Source: JBGCEZ01 sp045106735
GTDB taxonomy: Bacteria; Planctomycetota; Phycisphaerae; Phycisphaerales; SM1A02
Assembly: GCA_045106735.1 (NCBI GenBank)
Contig: JBGCEZ010000003.1
Location: forward strand, 1 to 64,000
Length of the DNA: 64,000 nt
Reading direction: 5' to 3'
Shown here: piece after piece, positions 42,870-50,913 of the stretch
Layout of the letters: every line of letters starts with the position of its first letter
How positions within the stretch are numbered: the first letter of the stretch is position 1
Notes under the pieces: generated by a model
Seen by the model: the letters and a program-made list of their open reading frames with translations, nothing else
Told to the model about the DNA's origin: nothing
The model's database searches: none
Made by a program: the position numbers and the translations under genes

Positions 42870-43230
42870 GGGCGGGGAGCCTCTTGGGTCGAGGGAGTCG
42901 ATTCGGGGATTCGCCCGCGAATCGATCGAGCGGGCGAGATCGGGCGAGGCGGGGCGGAGTCTGGCGCAGGCAGGGTGGAGTCGGGCGAGGCAGGGCGGAG
43001 TCGGACGAGGCTGGGCGGAGCGGCTGAGGCTGGGCTGGGCCGGGTGCGTCAGGGGGAGCGCAAGGTGGACTGGCGGGTCTGGCGAGGTGTCGCGATTCCG
43101 GTGTGGACCGTGCCGTGCCCTGAGAATCGCGTCATGGCGACGCGCGAGACCACGCTGCGGTTCACCAAGCCCAACGCCTGGGCCAGGAATCTGATGCATG
43201 CGAGCCATGGGCGGCAGCATTCGTCTGGCG
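42870..43230. other. Intergenic region with 20-base C-rich tandem repeat
   Basis: Between the cyclase gene (upstream) and the secreted-protein gene (downstream), both minus strand. Near 42953-43023 three units follow each other: a 21-base CGGAGTCTGGCGCAGGCAGG-type unit, then TGGAGTCGGGCGAGGCAGGG, then CGGAGTCGGACGAGGCTGGG. Beyond it, to 43045, short GGCTGAGGCTGGG-type sequence continues. A ribosome site GAGGC lies just before the 42869 start. No ORF with support. Confidence 0.7.
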
Positions 43231-44553
43231 CTATCCCGCCTGGCGAAGATCCGAACCTTCGGTCCGAGAAAGGTGGTCGCCCCAGGTCGCCGCTTGGCTG
43301 CGGCCGGCCCGCTTGGCCACGTACAGGGCCGCGTCGGACCGCTCGATGAGCAGCTTCGCCCCGTCGGCCATCGCTTGGTGGACCGCGGCCACGCCGATGG
43401 ACAGCGACGGCGGATCGATGGTCGCTCCGTGCGGCCAGGGCAATTGGCGGTGGAGGCCGAGGATCCGCTCGCCCACCGCCGCGGCCTCGCGTTCGCCGAG
43501 CCCGGGCAACAGAACCGTGAACTCGTCGCCGCCAATCCGCACCGCCACGTCGTGGTCGCGCAGCGTGGACTGCAACAGAAGGCCGAGGGTCCGCAAGCAT
43601 TCATCGCCGGCGCTGTGGCCCAGCGTGTCGTTGATCGGCTTGAAGTGATCGAGGTCGATCGAAAGGGCAGCGACCGTATCGCCACGCCGGCGTGAGTCTT
43701 CGGAGAAGAGCCGGGCCAATGCGTCGTCCATCCCGCGGCGGTTGGCCAATCCGGTCAGCGGATCGGTCGATGCTTCGCGGCGGAGCGCGGCGGTGCGCTT
43801 CTCGGTGCGCGATTCGACTTCGCGGTCCATGCGGCGCACGAGGAAGTGATTGCGGCGTCCGGTGGCCACGCCTTCGCGGCTGATGCCTTCGGTGGCGGCG
43901 GCGATCGCTTTCGCAACATCGCCGCGGTAGCGTTCGGGTTTGGGCACCAGTGATCGGTCGCCGAGTTCGGCAAAGTCCGTCAACTGGGCGGCCAGGCGGC
44001 GGAGTTCTTCCTCGGCCTTGACCGCGGCGTTGAGCTGCGGCCAGGGCATGATGCTGAAGAACGCGGTGAGCCCCGCCGCGACCGAGACCAGGGCCAGTGC
44101 GGCGGCCGAGCTCAGCGGCAGCAGCCAACTCGTGGCCACGGTGACGGCGGCGCATGCGGCGGCGGCCAGCACGAGTCGCCCCGGGGCGGCGGCGATCGGC
44201 GCGGAGGCGGCGGCCGATGGGGCGTTCGAGGCGCGGCGATGGGACGGGCCGGACGTCGGCGGCGATGCATCGGCGTGCGCGTCCGGAGTCGAGGGCTCAC
44301 GGCGGTCGGAGCGGGGGGCGGAACCGGATCTCGCCCGAGTGCGGGACGCGTTGCCGGACGCGTGGCCGGACGTGTGGCCGGACGCGTGGCCAGACGCGTG
44401 GCCAGACGCGTGGCCAGACCCGTGGCCAGACGCGTGGCGGGAACCATCGCCCGATCCGGTGCTGGATCGAGGGGAGGGCGCACGATTCGCGCGTTCAGAA
44501 TCAGGGAGAAAGCCGGCCACGTCCGGATCATCGGCTGATCCGGTCGTCTCCAT
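43231..44553 (-). CDS. Membrane diguanylate cyclase (GGDEF) with Ser-Gly-His repeat N-terminus
   Basis: I start at ATG 44553 (440 residues). Residues 25-75 carry a repeat of SGHA/SGHG units encoded by near-perfect 12-base repeats at about 44340-44440. Two hydrophobic helices (about 125-145 and 150-170) anchor the protein in the membrane. A helical linker leads to the GGDEF domain, with active-site GGDEF intact at 341-345, and the allosteric inhibition site RxxD (RDHD, 332-335) at the usual spacing. The domain is complete to SLSIGVA and ADAALY-type end (RSDAALYVAKR). It should make c-di-GMP with product feedback. It lies between rlmN and the secreted-protein gene on the same strand. Confidence 0.9.
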   Translation of the reverse strand: METTGSADDPDVAGFLPDSERANRAPSPRSSTGSGDGSRHASGHGSGHASGHASGHASGHTSGHASGNASRTRARSGSAPRSDRREPSTPDAHADASPPTSGPSHRRASNAPSAAASAPIAAAPGRLVLAAAACAAVTVATSWLLPLSSAAALALVSVAAGLTAFFSIMPWPQLNAAVKAEEELRRLAAQLTDFAELGDRSLVPKPERYRGDVAKAIAAATEGISREGVATGRRNHFLVRRMDREVESRTEKRTAALRREASTDPLTGLANRRGMDDALARLFSEDSRRRGDTVAALSIDLDHFKPINDTLGHSAGDECLRTLGLLLQSTLRDHDVAVRIGGDEFTVLLPGLGEREAAAVGERILGLHRQLPWPHGATIDPPSLSIGVAAVHQAMADGAKLLIERSDAALYVAKRAGRSQAATWGDHLSRTEGSDLRQAG

Positions 44554-44710
44554 TCGTCCCAGGCATCGGCCGAGTTCGGATTCCCGCCGAAGGGGACTGG
44601 GAGGGCGTTTGGGCCGGAGCTCTTGGGGGGGCGGCCGACACGTTGGGGCGCCGGGAGGATCGGGGGGCGGCCAGGCGCGGCGGAGGCAGGAGGTGGCGGC
44701 AGCGTCGAGC

Positions 44711-46033
44711 TCAGCCGCCGGTCCCGAGCGGCACAAATCGGCGCTGGCGGATTTCGGGATTCCCGAGTTGGCCGCACGCGCCCATGACCGAGCGGCCCAT
44801 GGTGCGCCGCCGCTTGACCAGCCGGCCGCGCGCGGCGATTCGATCGACGAATGCGACGACCTGCGGCTCGGTTGGGGCTGGCCAGGGCGAGTCGCGTCGC
44901 GGGTTGTACGGGATGATGTTGATCGTCGCCGGGAGGTCGCCGAGTTGGGCGACGAGTTCGTCGGCGTGCTCCAATTCGGCGTTCACGCCCGGGATCAGGA
45001 CGTACTCGACCAGGATTCGGGCGCCGACGTTCGTGACCCAGTGACGCATCGCGTCCATCAATTCGTCCAGCGGCGTGCCGCGATTGATCGGCATCAGGGC
45101 ATCGCGAATCTCGTCGTTCGGGGCGTTGACCGACACGGCCAGGTTCAGGCGGCGGCGCCCGGGCGTGGCGGCGAAGTCGGCCAATCGGCGGATGCCGGCT
45201 GCATGGCCGACGGTGCTCACCGTAATTCGGCTGGCCGCAATCGCCGGGCCATCGTGGCCGGTCAGAATCTCGATCGCCGGGAGGACGGCGTCGAGGTTGT
45301 CCATCGGTTCCCCCATCCCCATGAACACGATGTTGTCGATGGGCGTCCCGAACTCGTGCCGGGCGGCGAACCACTGGGCCACGATCTCCGCCGGCGTCAG
45401 TTGCCGCAGCCGGCCCATCTGGGCGGTCTCGCAGAACCCGCACCCCATCGCGCATCCGACTTGAGAACTCACGCACAAGCTGATGCGGTCGCGATGGCCG
45501 CGCGAGCGCTGCGGCAGAATGACCGACTCGGTTTCGAGGGCGGGGATGGCGGGGGCAGGTGCGGGTGCGGTTCCTGACGCTCGTGTGGGTGCGGTTGCAC
45601 CGCCGCTCGCCGATGCATCGACGCGTGCAGTCCCACCGGTGTGGGCGCGCCCGTCGGCATCGTCGGCCGGGACGAGGCGAGCGGGGCGGATCCGCGCGTC
45701 CTCCGGGTTGGGCGTCAGCCGTTGGGCGAACTTCGTCGTCACCCCTTCTTCGTGTCGCCGGACGATGGGACGCTCCACCGTTGTGGCCCAGGTGGTGGAA
45801 CGCGGCAACTCGCCGGTGCGAAAGAGCGTGCGGTAGGCGTGTCGGGCGCTGCCGGCCGGGCGTCCGGCGGCAGCAGCGAACTCGATGGCCTGCTCCAGCG
45901 TGCAGCCGATCAGCTCCGGGAGCTCGGTGGCATCGGCCGAATGGCCAGCTTGCACGGCGTCGTCCGCTCGCTCGTCGCGGCGATCGGCCGGGTGATCGGC
46001 ATGCGGTGAATTGTCGTCGTGGGCGGGGGTCAT
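44711..46033 (-). CDS. rlmN: RlmN/Cfr-family radical SAM rRNA methyltransferase
   Basis: A 440-residue protein. The radical SAM cluster motif CxxxCxxC is in QVGCAMGCGFC. The mechanistic cysteine of the RlmN class is in MGACGQLGN near the C-terminus (the ACGQL motif), and the segment FMGMGEPMDNLDAV is typical. RlmN methylates A2503 of 23S rRNA (and A37 of some tRNAs). The N-terminal helical domain is present. A 45-residue Ala/Thr/Pro-rich insertion (about 130-175) lies between it and the radical SAM core and explains the extra length. The motif after the cluster, ETAQMGRLRQLT, differs somewhat from E. coli RlmN. Confidence 0.87.
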   Translation of the reverse strand: MTPAHDDNSPHADHPADRRDERADDAVQAGHSADATELPELIGCTLEQAIEFAAAAGRPAGSARHAYRTLFRTGELPRSTTWATTVERPIVRRHEEGVTTKFAQRLTPNPEDARIRPARLVPADDADGRAHTGGTARVDASASGGATAPTRASGTAPAPAPAIPALETESVILPQRSRGHRDRISLCVSSQVGCAMGCGFCETAQMGRLRQLTPAEIVAQWFAARHEFGTPIDNIVFMGMGEPMDNLDAVLPAIEILTGHDGPAIAASRITVSTVGHAAGIRRLADFAATPGRRRLNLAVSVNAPNDEIRDALMPINRGTPLDELMDAMRHWVTNVGARILVEYVLIPGVNAELEHADELVAQLGDLPATINIIPYNPRRDSPWPAPTEPQVVAFVDRIAARGRLVKRRRTMGRSVMGACGQLGNPEIRQRRFVPLGTGG

Positions 46034-46075
46034 GATCGGGCCGAGTGTATCGGTGCGGGTGCGGCGAAACCGTCC

Positions 46076-46483
46076 TCAGTCCCCGCCGGCCTGCGAATCC
46101 TCGGTCCCGGCGTCCGGGTGGGGGGCGACTGACGTCTCGGCTGGCGTCTCTGCCGGCGTTTCGGCCGCCGCCGTTCGGCGGAGCAGCACGAGATTTCGGA
46201 CGTAGACCGTCCACCCGATGGACTGCCCCATCAGGCCGATGGGTTCCCCGCGCATCGCGTAGTAGACGGCCAGCAGCGTGGCTCCACTGAGGCTGCACCA
46301 CCAGAACGCGACCGGCACGTGGGAGGTCCCGCGGCGCTCACTGGCCGCGATCTGGATGAGCCAGCGAGCCATGAAGAGGGCCTGGGCGGCAAACCCGAAG
46401 CCCAGCAACGCTCGCTCCAGCGTCGTCGTCGCTCCAGTCCATTCCCAGAATCCATCGAGCAAGGCGGCCGCGGCAAGCGTCAT
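46076..46483 (-). CDS. LAB_N domain membrane protein
   Basis: A 135-residue protein whose central part matches the lipid A biosynthesis N-terminal domain (LAB_N): LFMARWLIQIAASERRGTS, VPVAFWWCSLSGATLLAVYYAMRGEPIGLMGQSIGWTVYVRNL. Three to four hydrophobic helices are predicted. In other bacteria the domain occurs alone or joined to lipid A disaccharide synthase, and its function is unclear. GGAG lies 8 bases before the ATG. The C-terminal 25 residues are a Glu/Ala/Thr-rich tail with an ETPA repeat (AETPAETPAETS). It precedes rlmN by 42 bases on the same strand. Confidence 0.85.
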   Translation of the reverse strand: MTLAAAALLDGFWEWTGATTTLERALLGFGFAAQALFMARWLIQIAASERRGTSHVPVAFWWCSLSGATLLAVYYAMRGEPIGLMGQSIGWTVYVRNLVLLRRTAAAETPAETPAETSVAPHPDAGTEDSQAGGD

Positions 46484-46570
46484 GGGGGACTCCGTGCATG
46501 AGGCGAGCGGCCGGCCGACGTGCGCGGGCGGGCCCGCGGGCCCGTCGGCCAGTCCGGCTGATGGCGGGGC

Positions 46571-46876
46571 TCAAGCGCCGCTGGCCCCGGATGATGCAGC
46601 CGGTTCGTCCGCCGCACGCTTGGCCACGGCGGCGTCGTTGCCATCGGAGGCGCGTGCGACGGCGGCGGCGTCGGCATCGACACTGGCACTGGCACTGGCA
46701 CTGGCACTGGCACTGGCACTGGCACTGGCACTGGCACTGGCACTGGCATCCGCGCCATCGGTCGCGTCGAGCGAGTCCGTCGCGTGCGCCGCTTCTTGCC
46801 GCTGCAGCAATCGCCAGGTCATGATGCCTACGGCAATCATGCCGACGACGATGAACAGGCTCTTGAGCAGGGCCAT
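46571..46876 (-). CDS. Small membrane protein with (Ala-Ser)n repeat
   Basis: A 101-residue protein. Residues 3-20 form one transmembrane helix (LLKSLFIVVGMIAVGIM). Then come acidic/Ala-rich residues, an (AS) repeat of 11 units encoded by 11 perfect six-base units, and an acidic Ala-rich tail. The ATG at 46876 overlaps the stop of the E3-like gene by 1 base (TGATG), so it is the next cistron of the oxoacid dehydrogenase operon and translation is probably coupled. No known family. The repeat is likely to vary in length between strains by slippage. Confidence 0.68.
   Translation of the reverse strand: MALLKSLFIVVGMIAVGIMTWRLLQRQEAAHATDSLDATDGADASASASASASASASASASASASVDADAAAVARASDGNDAAVAKRAADEPAASSGASGA
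46682..46747 (+). repeat. Eleven perfect ACTGGC hexamers
   Basis: A 66-base microsatellite inside the small membrane protein gene, coding for (Ala-Ser)11 on the minus strand. Because the unit is six bases, slippage changes the protein by two residues without frameshift. Confidence 0.95.
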
Positions 46877-48225
46877 CAGGCGCGGACCGTACGGGGGGCG
46901 GCGGATGGGCTGGCGCTCGAATCCGAGCCTTCGGCCGCGGCGGCCGCGACCCGGGCGATCGTCGTCGACAGGGCGGTACGGCAGGGCCGGGCGATGCCGG
47001 CAAGATCCGCCGGCTCGGCCGCCATCTCGACCGCGAGCAGCAGCTCGTTGAACTCCGGGGCGCGGCCGCCGGCGACCACGGCGGCGGCGACCAGCAGCCC
47101 CGATGCACGGTCAACGCCGAGTCGGCACCACGCGGCGGTCGACGCACTGGCGGCAGCATCGGCAGCGCGCTCGCCGGTGAACCAAAGAATGTCGTCGGCC
47201 CCGTCCGCCGCGTCCGGATCCTCCGGCGAGGGACCGCACCAGGCGACGAACGCGGCGCCGCCGCTGGGGCAAGTGCCGAACTGGATGGCCGCGCTGGGCA
47301 GCGGATCGATCCACTGGCCGGGTTCGCCGCACGCGCCGGCCGCGGCGAGCCGGCCGCTGGCCGCCCACTCGGCGTCGGTGCGCGGTCCCGGGCCGCCATC
47401 GATGCGGATCGAAGGGCCAGCGGCAAAGACCCGTGGGTCGGCGGTGCGCAGCGATGCGTCAACCGGGAAGGCGCCGTCCTGAAACGTGACGCCGGTGGCA
47501 TCGAGTCGCAGTTCGCCCGGAGCCGGACTGGCCGAGGTGCCGGTGAAGATGCGGTCGACGATGCGTGGCGCGACGTCGTCGCCGGCGACGGTGAGTCGGG
47601 CGCCGCTCTGCGCGGCGGTCAGCACTCCGCTGGGCGGCTCAACGATCATGCGTTCGGCCAACAACGCGGCCATGCGGGCCCGCAGGTCGGCGTCGACGTC
47701 GGGGAGCAGGCCGTCGGCGCCCGGCACCAACGTGATCCGGTCGGCGGACTCCGGCGTTCGGCCGGCGAGCGTGGCGGCGGCGGCGATGTCGGCGACGGAA
47801 CCCCCGGCCACAAGGACGGCGATTGCGTCGGCGCCGCCCGCGTCGTGTTCTTCCAGATCGTCGGCGATCAGATTCGCCGTGGAACGGTGGTGCTCAGCGA
47901 CGTCCGCGGCCCAGGCCGGCGCGGCTGGCAGGCCGTCAATCGCCAGAATCGCCCGGCGGAATCGCAGCCGCGGAATCAGGGCGTTGTCGGGAATGGCCAG
48001 TGACCGTCCGTCGCGAAAAACGGCATCCCCGGGCACCACGGTGATGCCAGCGGCTTGGCAGTCGTCCAGATCGGGACCCGCGCCGGCGACGCGTTGCCCA
48101 TCTCCGTGGGTCACCAGTGCCACGGTGCGCCCGCGGTCCGCCGCCTCCAAGGCCGCGGCAATGCCGGCGGCGCCGGCGCCGATGACGGCCACGTCGACCT
48201 GCGTCGTGAATTCTCCGACGACCAT
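46876..48225 (-). CDS. Dihydrolipoyl-dehydrogenase-like flavoprotein lacking catalytic residues
   Basis: A 449-residue protein starting at ATG 48225, overlapping the E2 stop by one base (TGATG). The FAD Rossmann motif DVAVIGAGAAGIAAALEA (about 10-27) and a second, degraded nucleotide fold (VLVAGGSVADIAAA) are visible, with DASLRTADPRVFAAGPS matching the family's ALRT...IFAAGD segment. The overall order fits dihydrolipoyl dehydrogenase (E3), but the redox-active GGTCLNxGCxPSK region is missing between the first domain and the rest, and the C-terminal HxHPT motif is replaced by ARPCRTALST. An active E3 is not expected. It may have a structural, regulatory or FAD-dependent function. It sits where E3 would be expected, after E1alpha, E1beta and E2. 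Confidence 0.72.
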   Translation of the reverse strand: MVVGEFTTQVDVAVIGAGAAGIAAALEAADRGRTVALVTHGDGQRVAGAGPDLDDCQAAGITVVPGDAVFRDGRSLAIPDNALIPRLRFRRAILAIDGLPAAPAWAADVAEHHRSTANLIADDLEEHDAGGADAIAVLVAGGSVADIAAAATLAGRTPESADRITLVPGADGLLPDVDADLRARMAALLAERMIVEPPSGVLTAAQSGARLTVAGDDVAPRIVDRIFTGTSASPAPGELRLDATGVTFQDGAFPVDASLRTADPRVFAAGPSIRIDGGPGPRTDAEWAASGRLAAAGACGEPGQWIDPLPSAAIQFGTCPSGGAAFVAWCGPSPEDPDAADGADDILWFTGERAADAAASASTAAWCRLGVDRASGLLVAAAVVAGGRAPEFNELLLAVEMAAEPADLAGIARPCRTALSTTIARVAAAAAEGSDSSASPSAAPRTVRA

Positions 48226-49679
48226 CAGACGACCAGCCGGCTGGGATGCTCGAGGTCGGTGATCAGGTGGCGGATGAACGCGATCTCGACCGCGCCGTCG
48301 ATCAGGCGATGGTCCATCGAGTGGCTCAGCGGCATGATGAGCCGCGGCACGACTTGTCCGTCGACCACCCACGGCATTTCGCGGGACATGCCGACGGCGA
48401 GCACCGCGACCTGCGGCGGCGTGATGATCGGCGTGGCGTATCGGCTGCCGCCCATCGCGCCTGCATTCGAGATCGTGTAGGTGGCCCCGGCCGCGTCGGC
48501 CATCTCGAACCGGCCGGCCCGGGCCTTCTCGGTCATGGCGTTCAGGTCGGCGGCGAGCAGCGAGACCGGCTTGCGGTTCGCGTCGCGAATCACCGGCGCG
48601 ACGAGACCGCGCGGCGTCTGGACGCCGATCGCGATGTGCACGTGCTCGTGGTAGATGACCTGCTGATTCGCTTCGTCCCAGGACGCGTTGAAAATCGGGA
48701 AGGCCTGCAAGGCCCGGGCGACGGCGCGAATGACGAAGGGCAGCATGCCGACGCGTTCGTGGCCGTTCACTGCGGCGTTGTGCTGCTTGCGGAAGCGGTT
48801 CAGCGCCGTCACGTCGGCGTCATCGCAGTCGGTGACGTGCGGAATGGAGCGGGCCGCATCGGTCATGACGCGAGCGATGGCCAGGCGGGTGCGGGAGAGC
48901 GCCGCGCGGTGGACGGGGCCGTGCGGGCCGTCCTCGCGGATGGCGTCGGACGGGATTTGGGCGGTGGCCCGCATGAGGTCGGCGGCCGACGGGGCGGCGG
49001 GGGCGGTCGGCGCCTGCAAGGCGGACGCGGACGCGGCCGAGGCCAGCACTGCCGCGGGCGGCGCCATCATGGGGGCGGCGAACGATGGCGACGGGCTGGC
49101 CAGGGGCGTGGCCGGCGACGCCGCGGCACCCGCGGAACCGTTGCTCGTCGGGGCCGGGCCGCCAGCGGCGGCGGCTTCAACGTCGCGGCGGAGGATGCGT
49201 CCGCCGGGCCCGGAGCCCGGGACGGTCATCAAATCGACGCCGGAGCGTCGGGCGAGCGATCGCACCGCGGGCGAGGCCGGCGGGCGGCGGCGAGGTTCGC
49301 CGGATGCGGCGGGCATCGTGGCCGGCGCGGCGGCGGCGGGGCGGTGGGCCGAGGCGGCCGCTGGCGAGGCGGCACTCGCGGCGGCAGCCACGGGGGCGGC
49401 ACTGGCCGCGTCGGACGCTGCCGCCGGAGCCGATTCACCCACGCCGGGGCCGAAGCTCACCATCAGGTCGCCGACGTTGACGACCTGCTTTTCTTCCACG
49501 TGCCACGCGGCGATCGTGCCGGCGTACGGGGAGGGAATCTCCACCGCCGCCTTGTCGGTCTCGACTTCCATGATCGGTTCGTCTTCGGCCACTGGGGCGC
49601 CGGCGGCGACGAGGATCTTGAGGATCTGACCTTCGTGGACGCCCTCGCCCAGGTCGGGAAGATGAAATTCCCTGCTCAT
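48225..49679 (-). CDS. 2-oxoacid dehydrogenase E2, dihydrolipoamide acyltransferase
   Basis: A 484-residue protein. The lipoyl domain is at residues 1-78 with the modified lysine Lys43 in VETDKAAVEIPSP. A long Ala/Ser-rich linker follows (about 80-130). The peripheral subunit-binding domain (PSBD, PPASPAVRSLARRSGVDL) is near 132-175. The catalytic domain covers about 240-484 and ends with SHSMDHRLIDGA, where the His and Asp act in acyl transfer. Such E2 proteins form the core of branched-chain 2-oxoacid or pyruvate dehydrogenase complexes. The E1alpha/E1beta type here points to the branched-chain/pyruvate family. A tandem-repeat gap of 247 bases separates E2 from E1beta. Confidence 0.92.
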   Translation of the reverse strand: MSREFHLPDLGEGVHEGQILKILVAAGAPVAEDEPIMEVETDKAAVEIPSPYAGTIAAWHVEEKQVVNVGDLMVSFGPGVGESAPAAASDAASAAPVAAAASAASPAAASAHRPAAAAPATMPAASGEPRRRPPASPAVRSLARRSGVDLMTVPGSGPGGRILRRDVEAAAAGGPAPTSNGSAGAAASPATPLASPSPSFAAPMMAPPAAVLASAASASALQAPTAPAAPSAADLMRATAQIPSDAIREDGPHGPVHRAALSRTRLAIARVMTDAARSIPHVTDCDDADVTALNRFRKQHNAAVNGHERVGMLPFVIRAVARALQAFPIFNASWDEANQQVIYHEHVHIAIGVQTPRGLVAPVIRDANRKPVSLLAADLNAMTEKARAGRFEMADAAGATYTISNAGAMGGSRYATPIITPPQVAVLAVGMSREMPWVVDGQVVPRLIMPLSHSMDHRLIDGAVEIAFIRHLITDLEHPSRLVV

Positions 49680-49743
49680 CGTGCGTCATCCAACGGGATT
49701 CGGGAAAAGGGATGGTGACCGTCGCGGGCGGCGGTCGTTTGGG

Positions 49744-49865
49744 CATCGGTCATTCGGTCGTGCGGTCGTGCGGTCGTGCGGTCGTCGGTCATGCGGTCGT
49801 GCGGTCATCGGTCGTGCGGTCATCGGTCACGCGGTCATCAGGCATCGACCGTTCGGGCATCGGTC
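49744..49865. repeat. Tandem CGGTCGTG-type octamer repeat between E1beta and E2
   Basis: Units CGGTCGTG and CGGTCATC alternate with the same spacing over about 120 bases (line 49746 to 49850 most regular). On the mRNA strand they read GACCGCAC and GACCGATG, and the repeat lies in the leader of the E2 gene. Confidence 0.85.
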
Positions 49866-49926
49866 ACCCTGGCTTCGGACGCATGCACATCCGGCTCGGC
49901 CGGCGAGCTCCCGTCCGACCCCTCGA

Positions 49927-50913
49927 TCACGGATCGAAACGCATCGTCTCGCGGATGGCCTCGGCGATCGAGTCCGGATCGGGGAGGTAGTGCTCTTCGA
50001 CCTGCAGGAACGGGAAGTGGATGTCGAAGCCCGTCACACGCCGGATCGGGGCGATCAGGTGTTCGAAGGCCGTCTCGTTGAGTCGGGCGATCACTTCGGC
50101 GCCGATGCCGCAGGTTCGTGGGCCTTCGTGCACCACCACGCATCGGCCGGTGCGCCGCACGCTTTCGGCCATCGTCTGCGTGTCCATCGGGCTCACCGAC
50201 AGCAGGTCGACCACTTCGCAGTCGATGCCGTCGAGGTCCGCCAGGTCGTCGACGGCTTCGGTCACCCGTTGCATCATCGCGCCGTACGCGATGACCGTGA
50301 GGTCCGTGCCGGGGCGGGCGATGCGGGCCTTGCCGATCTCGAGCGTCTCGGCTTCGTCCGGCACGTCCTCGCGGAACGCGCGGTACACACTCTTGGGCTC
50401 GTAGAAGACGACCGGATCCGGGTCGGCGATCGCGGCGGCGAGCAGGGCCCGGGCATTGCGGGGGCCCGACGGGATCACGCACTTGAGCCCGGGGGTGTGC
50501 ACCCAGTACGCCTCGCGCGATTCACTGTGGTGTTCGACCGCGCGGATGCCGCCGCCGTATGGGGCGCGCATCACCATCGACATCGGATAGCGATTCCGCG
50601 AGCGATGCCGCAGCCGGGCCATGTTCTGTTCGATCTGATCGAAGGCCTGGAGCGTGAAGCCGGAGAACTGAATCTCGGCCACCGGGCGCAGGCCGGCCGC
50701 GGCCATGCCCACGGCGGTACCCATGATGCCGCACTCGGCCAGGGGCGTGTCCATGACCCGCTTGCGGCCGTACTTTTCGAGCAGGCCCTTGGTGACGCGG
50801 AAGACGCCGCCGTTGACGGCGATGTCCTCGCCCATCATCAGCACGCGATCGTCGGCGGCCATGGCTTCGTCCAGGGCGAGATTGATCGCCTCAACCATTG
50901 TTCGCTGGGGCAT
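49927..50913 (-). CDS. 2-oxoacid dehydrogenase E1 beta subunit
   Basis: A 328-residue protein. The N-terminal MVEAINLALDEAM and MGEDIAVNGGVFRVTKGL, and DTPLAECGIMGTAVGMA near 56-72, are typical of the transketolase-like beta subunit of PDH or BCKDH. The C-terminal domain contains VIAYGAM, EVVDLLSVSPMD and VVVHEGPRTCGIGAEV. Length is standard. Its ATG at 50913 overlaps the E1alpha stop by one base (TGATG), so both subunits are coexpressed. It forms the alpha2beta2 E1 that decarboxylates the oxoacid with thiamine diphosphate. Confidence 0.94.
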   Translation of the reverse strand: MPQRTMVEAINLALDEAMAADDRVLMMGEDIAVNGGVFRVTKGLLEKYGRKRVMDTPLAECGIMGTAVGMAAAGLRPVAEIQFSGFTLQAFDQIEQNMARLRHRSRNRYPMSMVMRAPYGGGIRAVEHHSESREAYWVHTPGLKCVIPSGPRNARALLAAAIADPDPVVFYEPKSVYRAFREDVPDEAETLEIGKARIARPGTDLTVIAYGAMMQRVTEAVDDLADLDGIDCEVVDLLSVSPMDTQTMAESVRRTGRCVVVHEGPRTCGIGAEVIARLNETAFEHLIAPIRRVTGFDIHFPFLQVEEHYLPDPDSIAEAIRETMRFDP

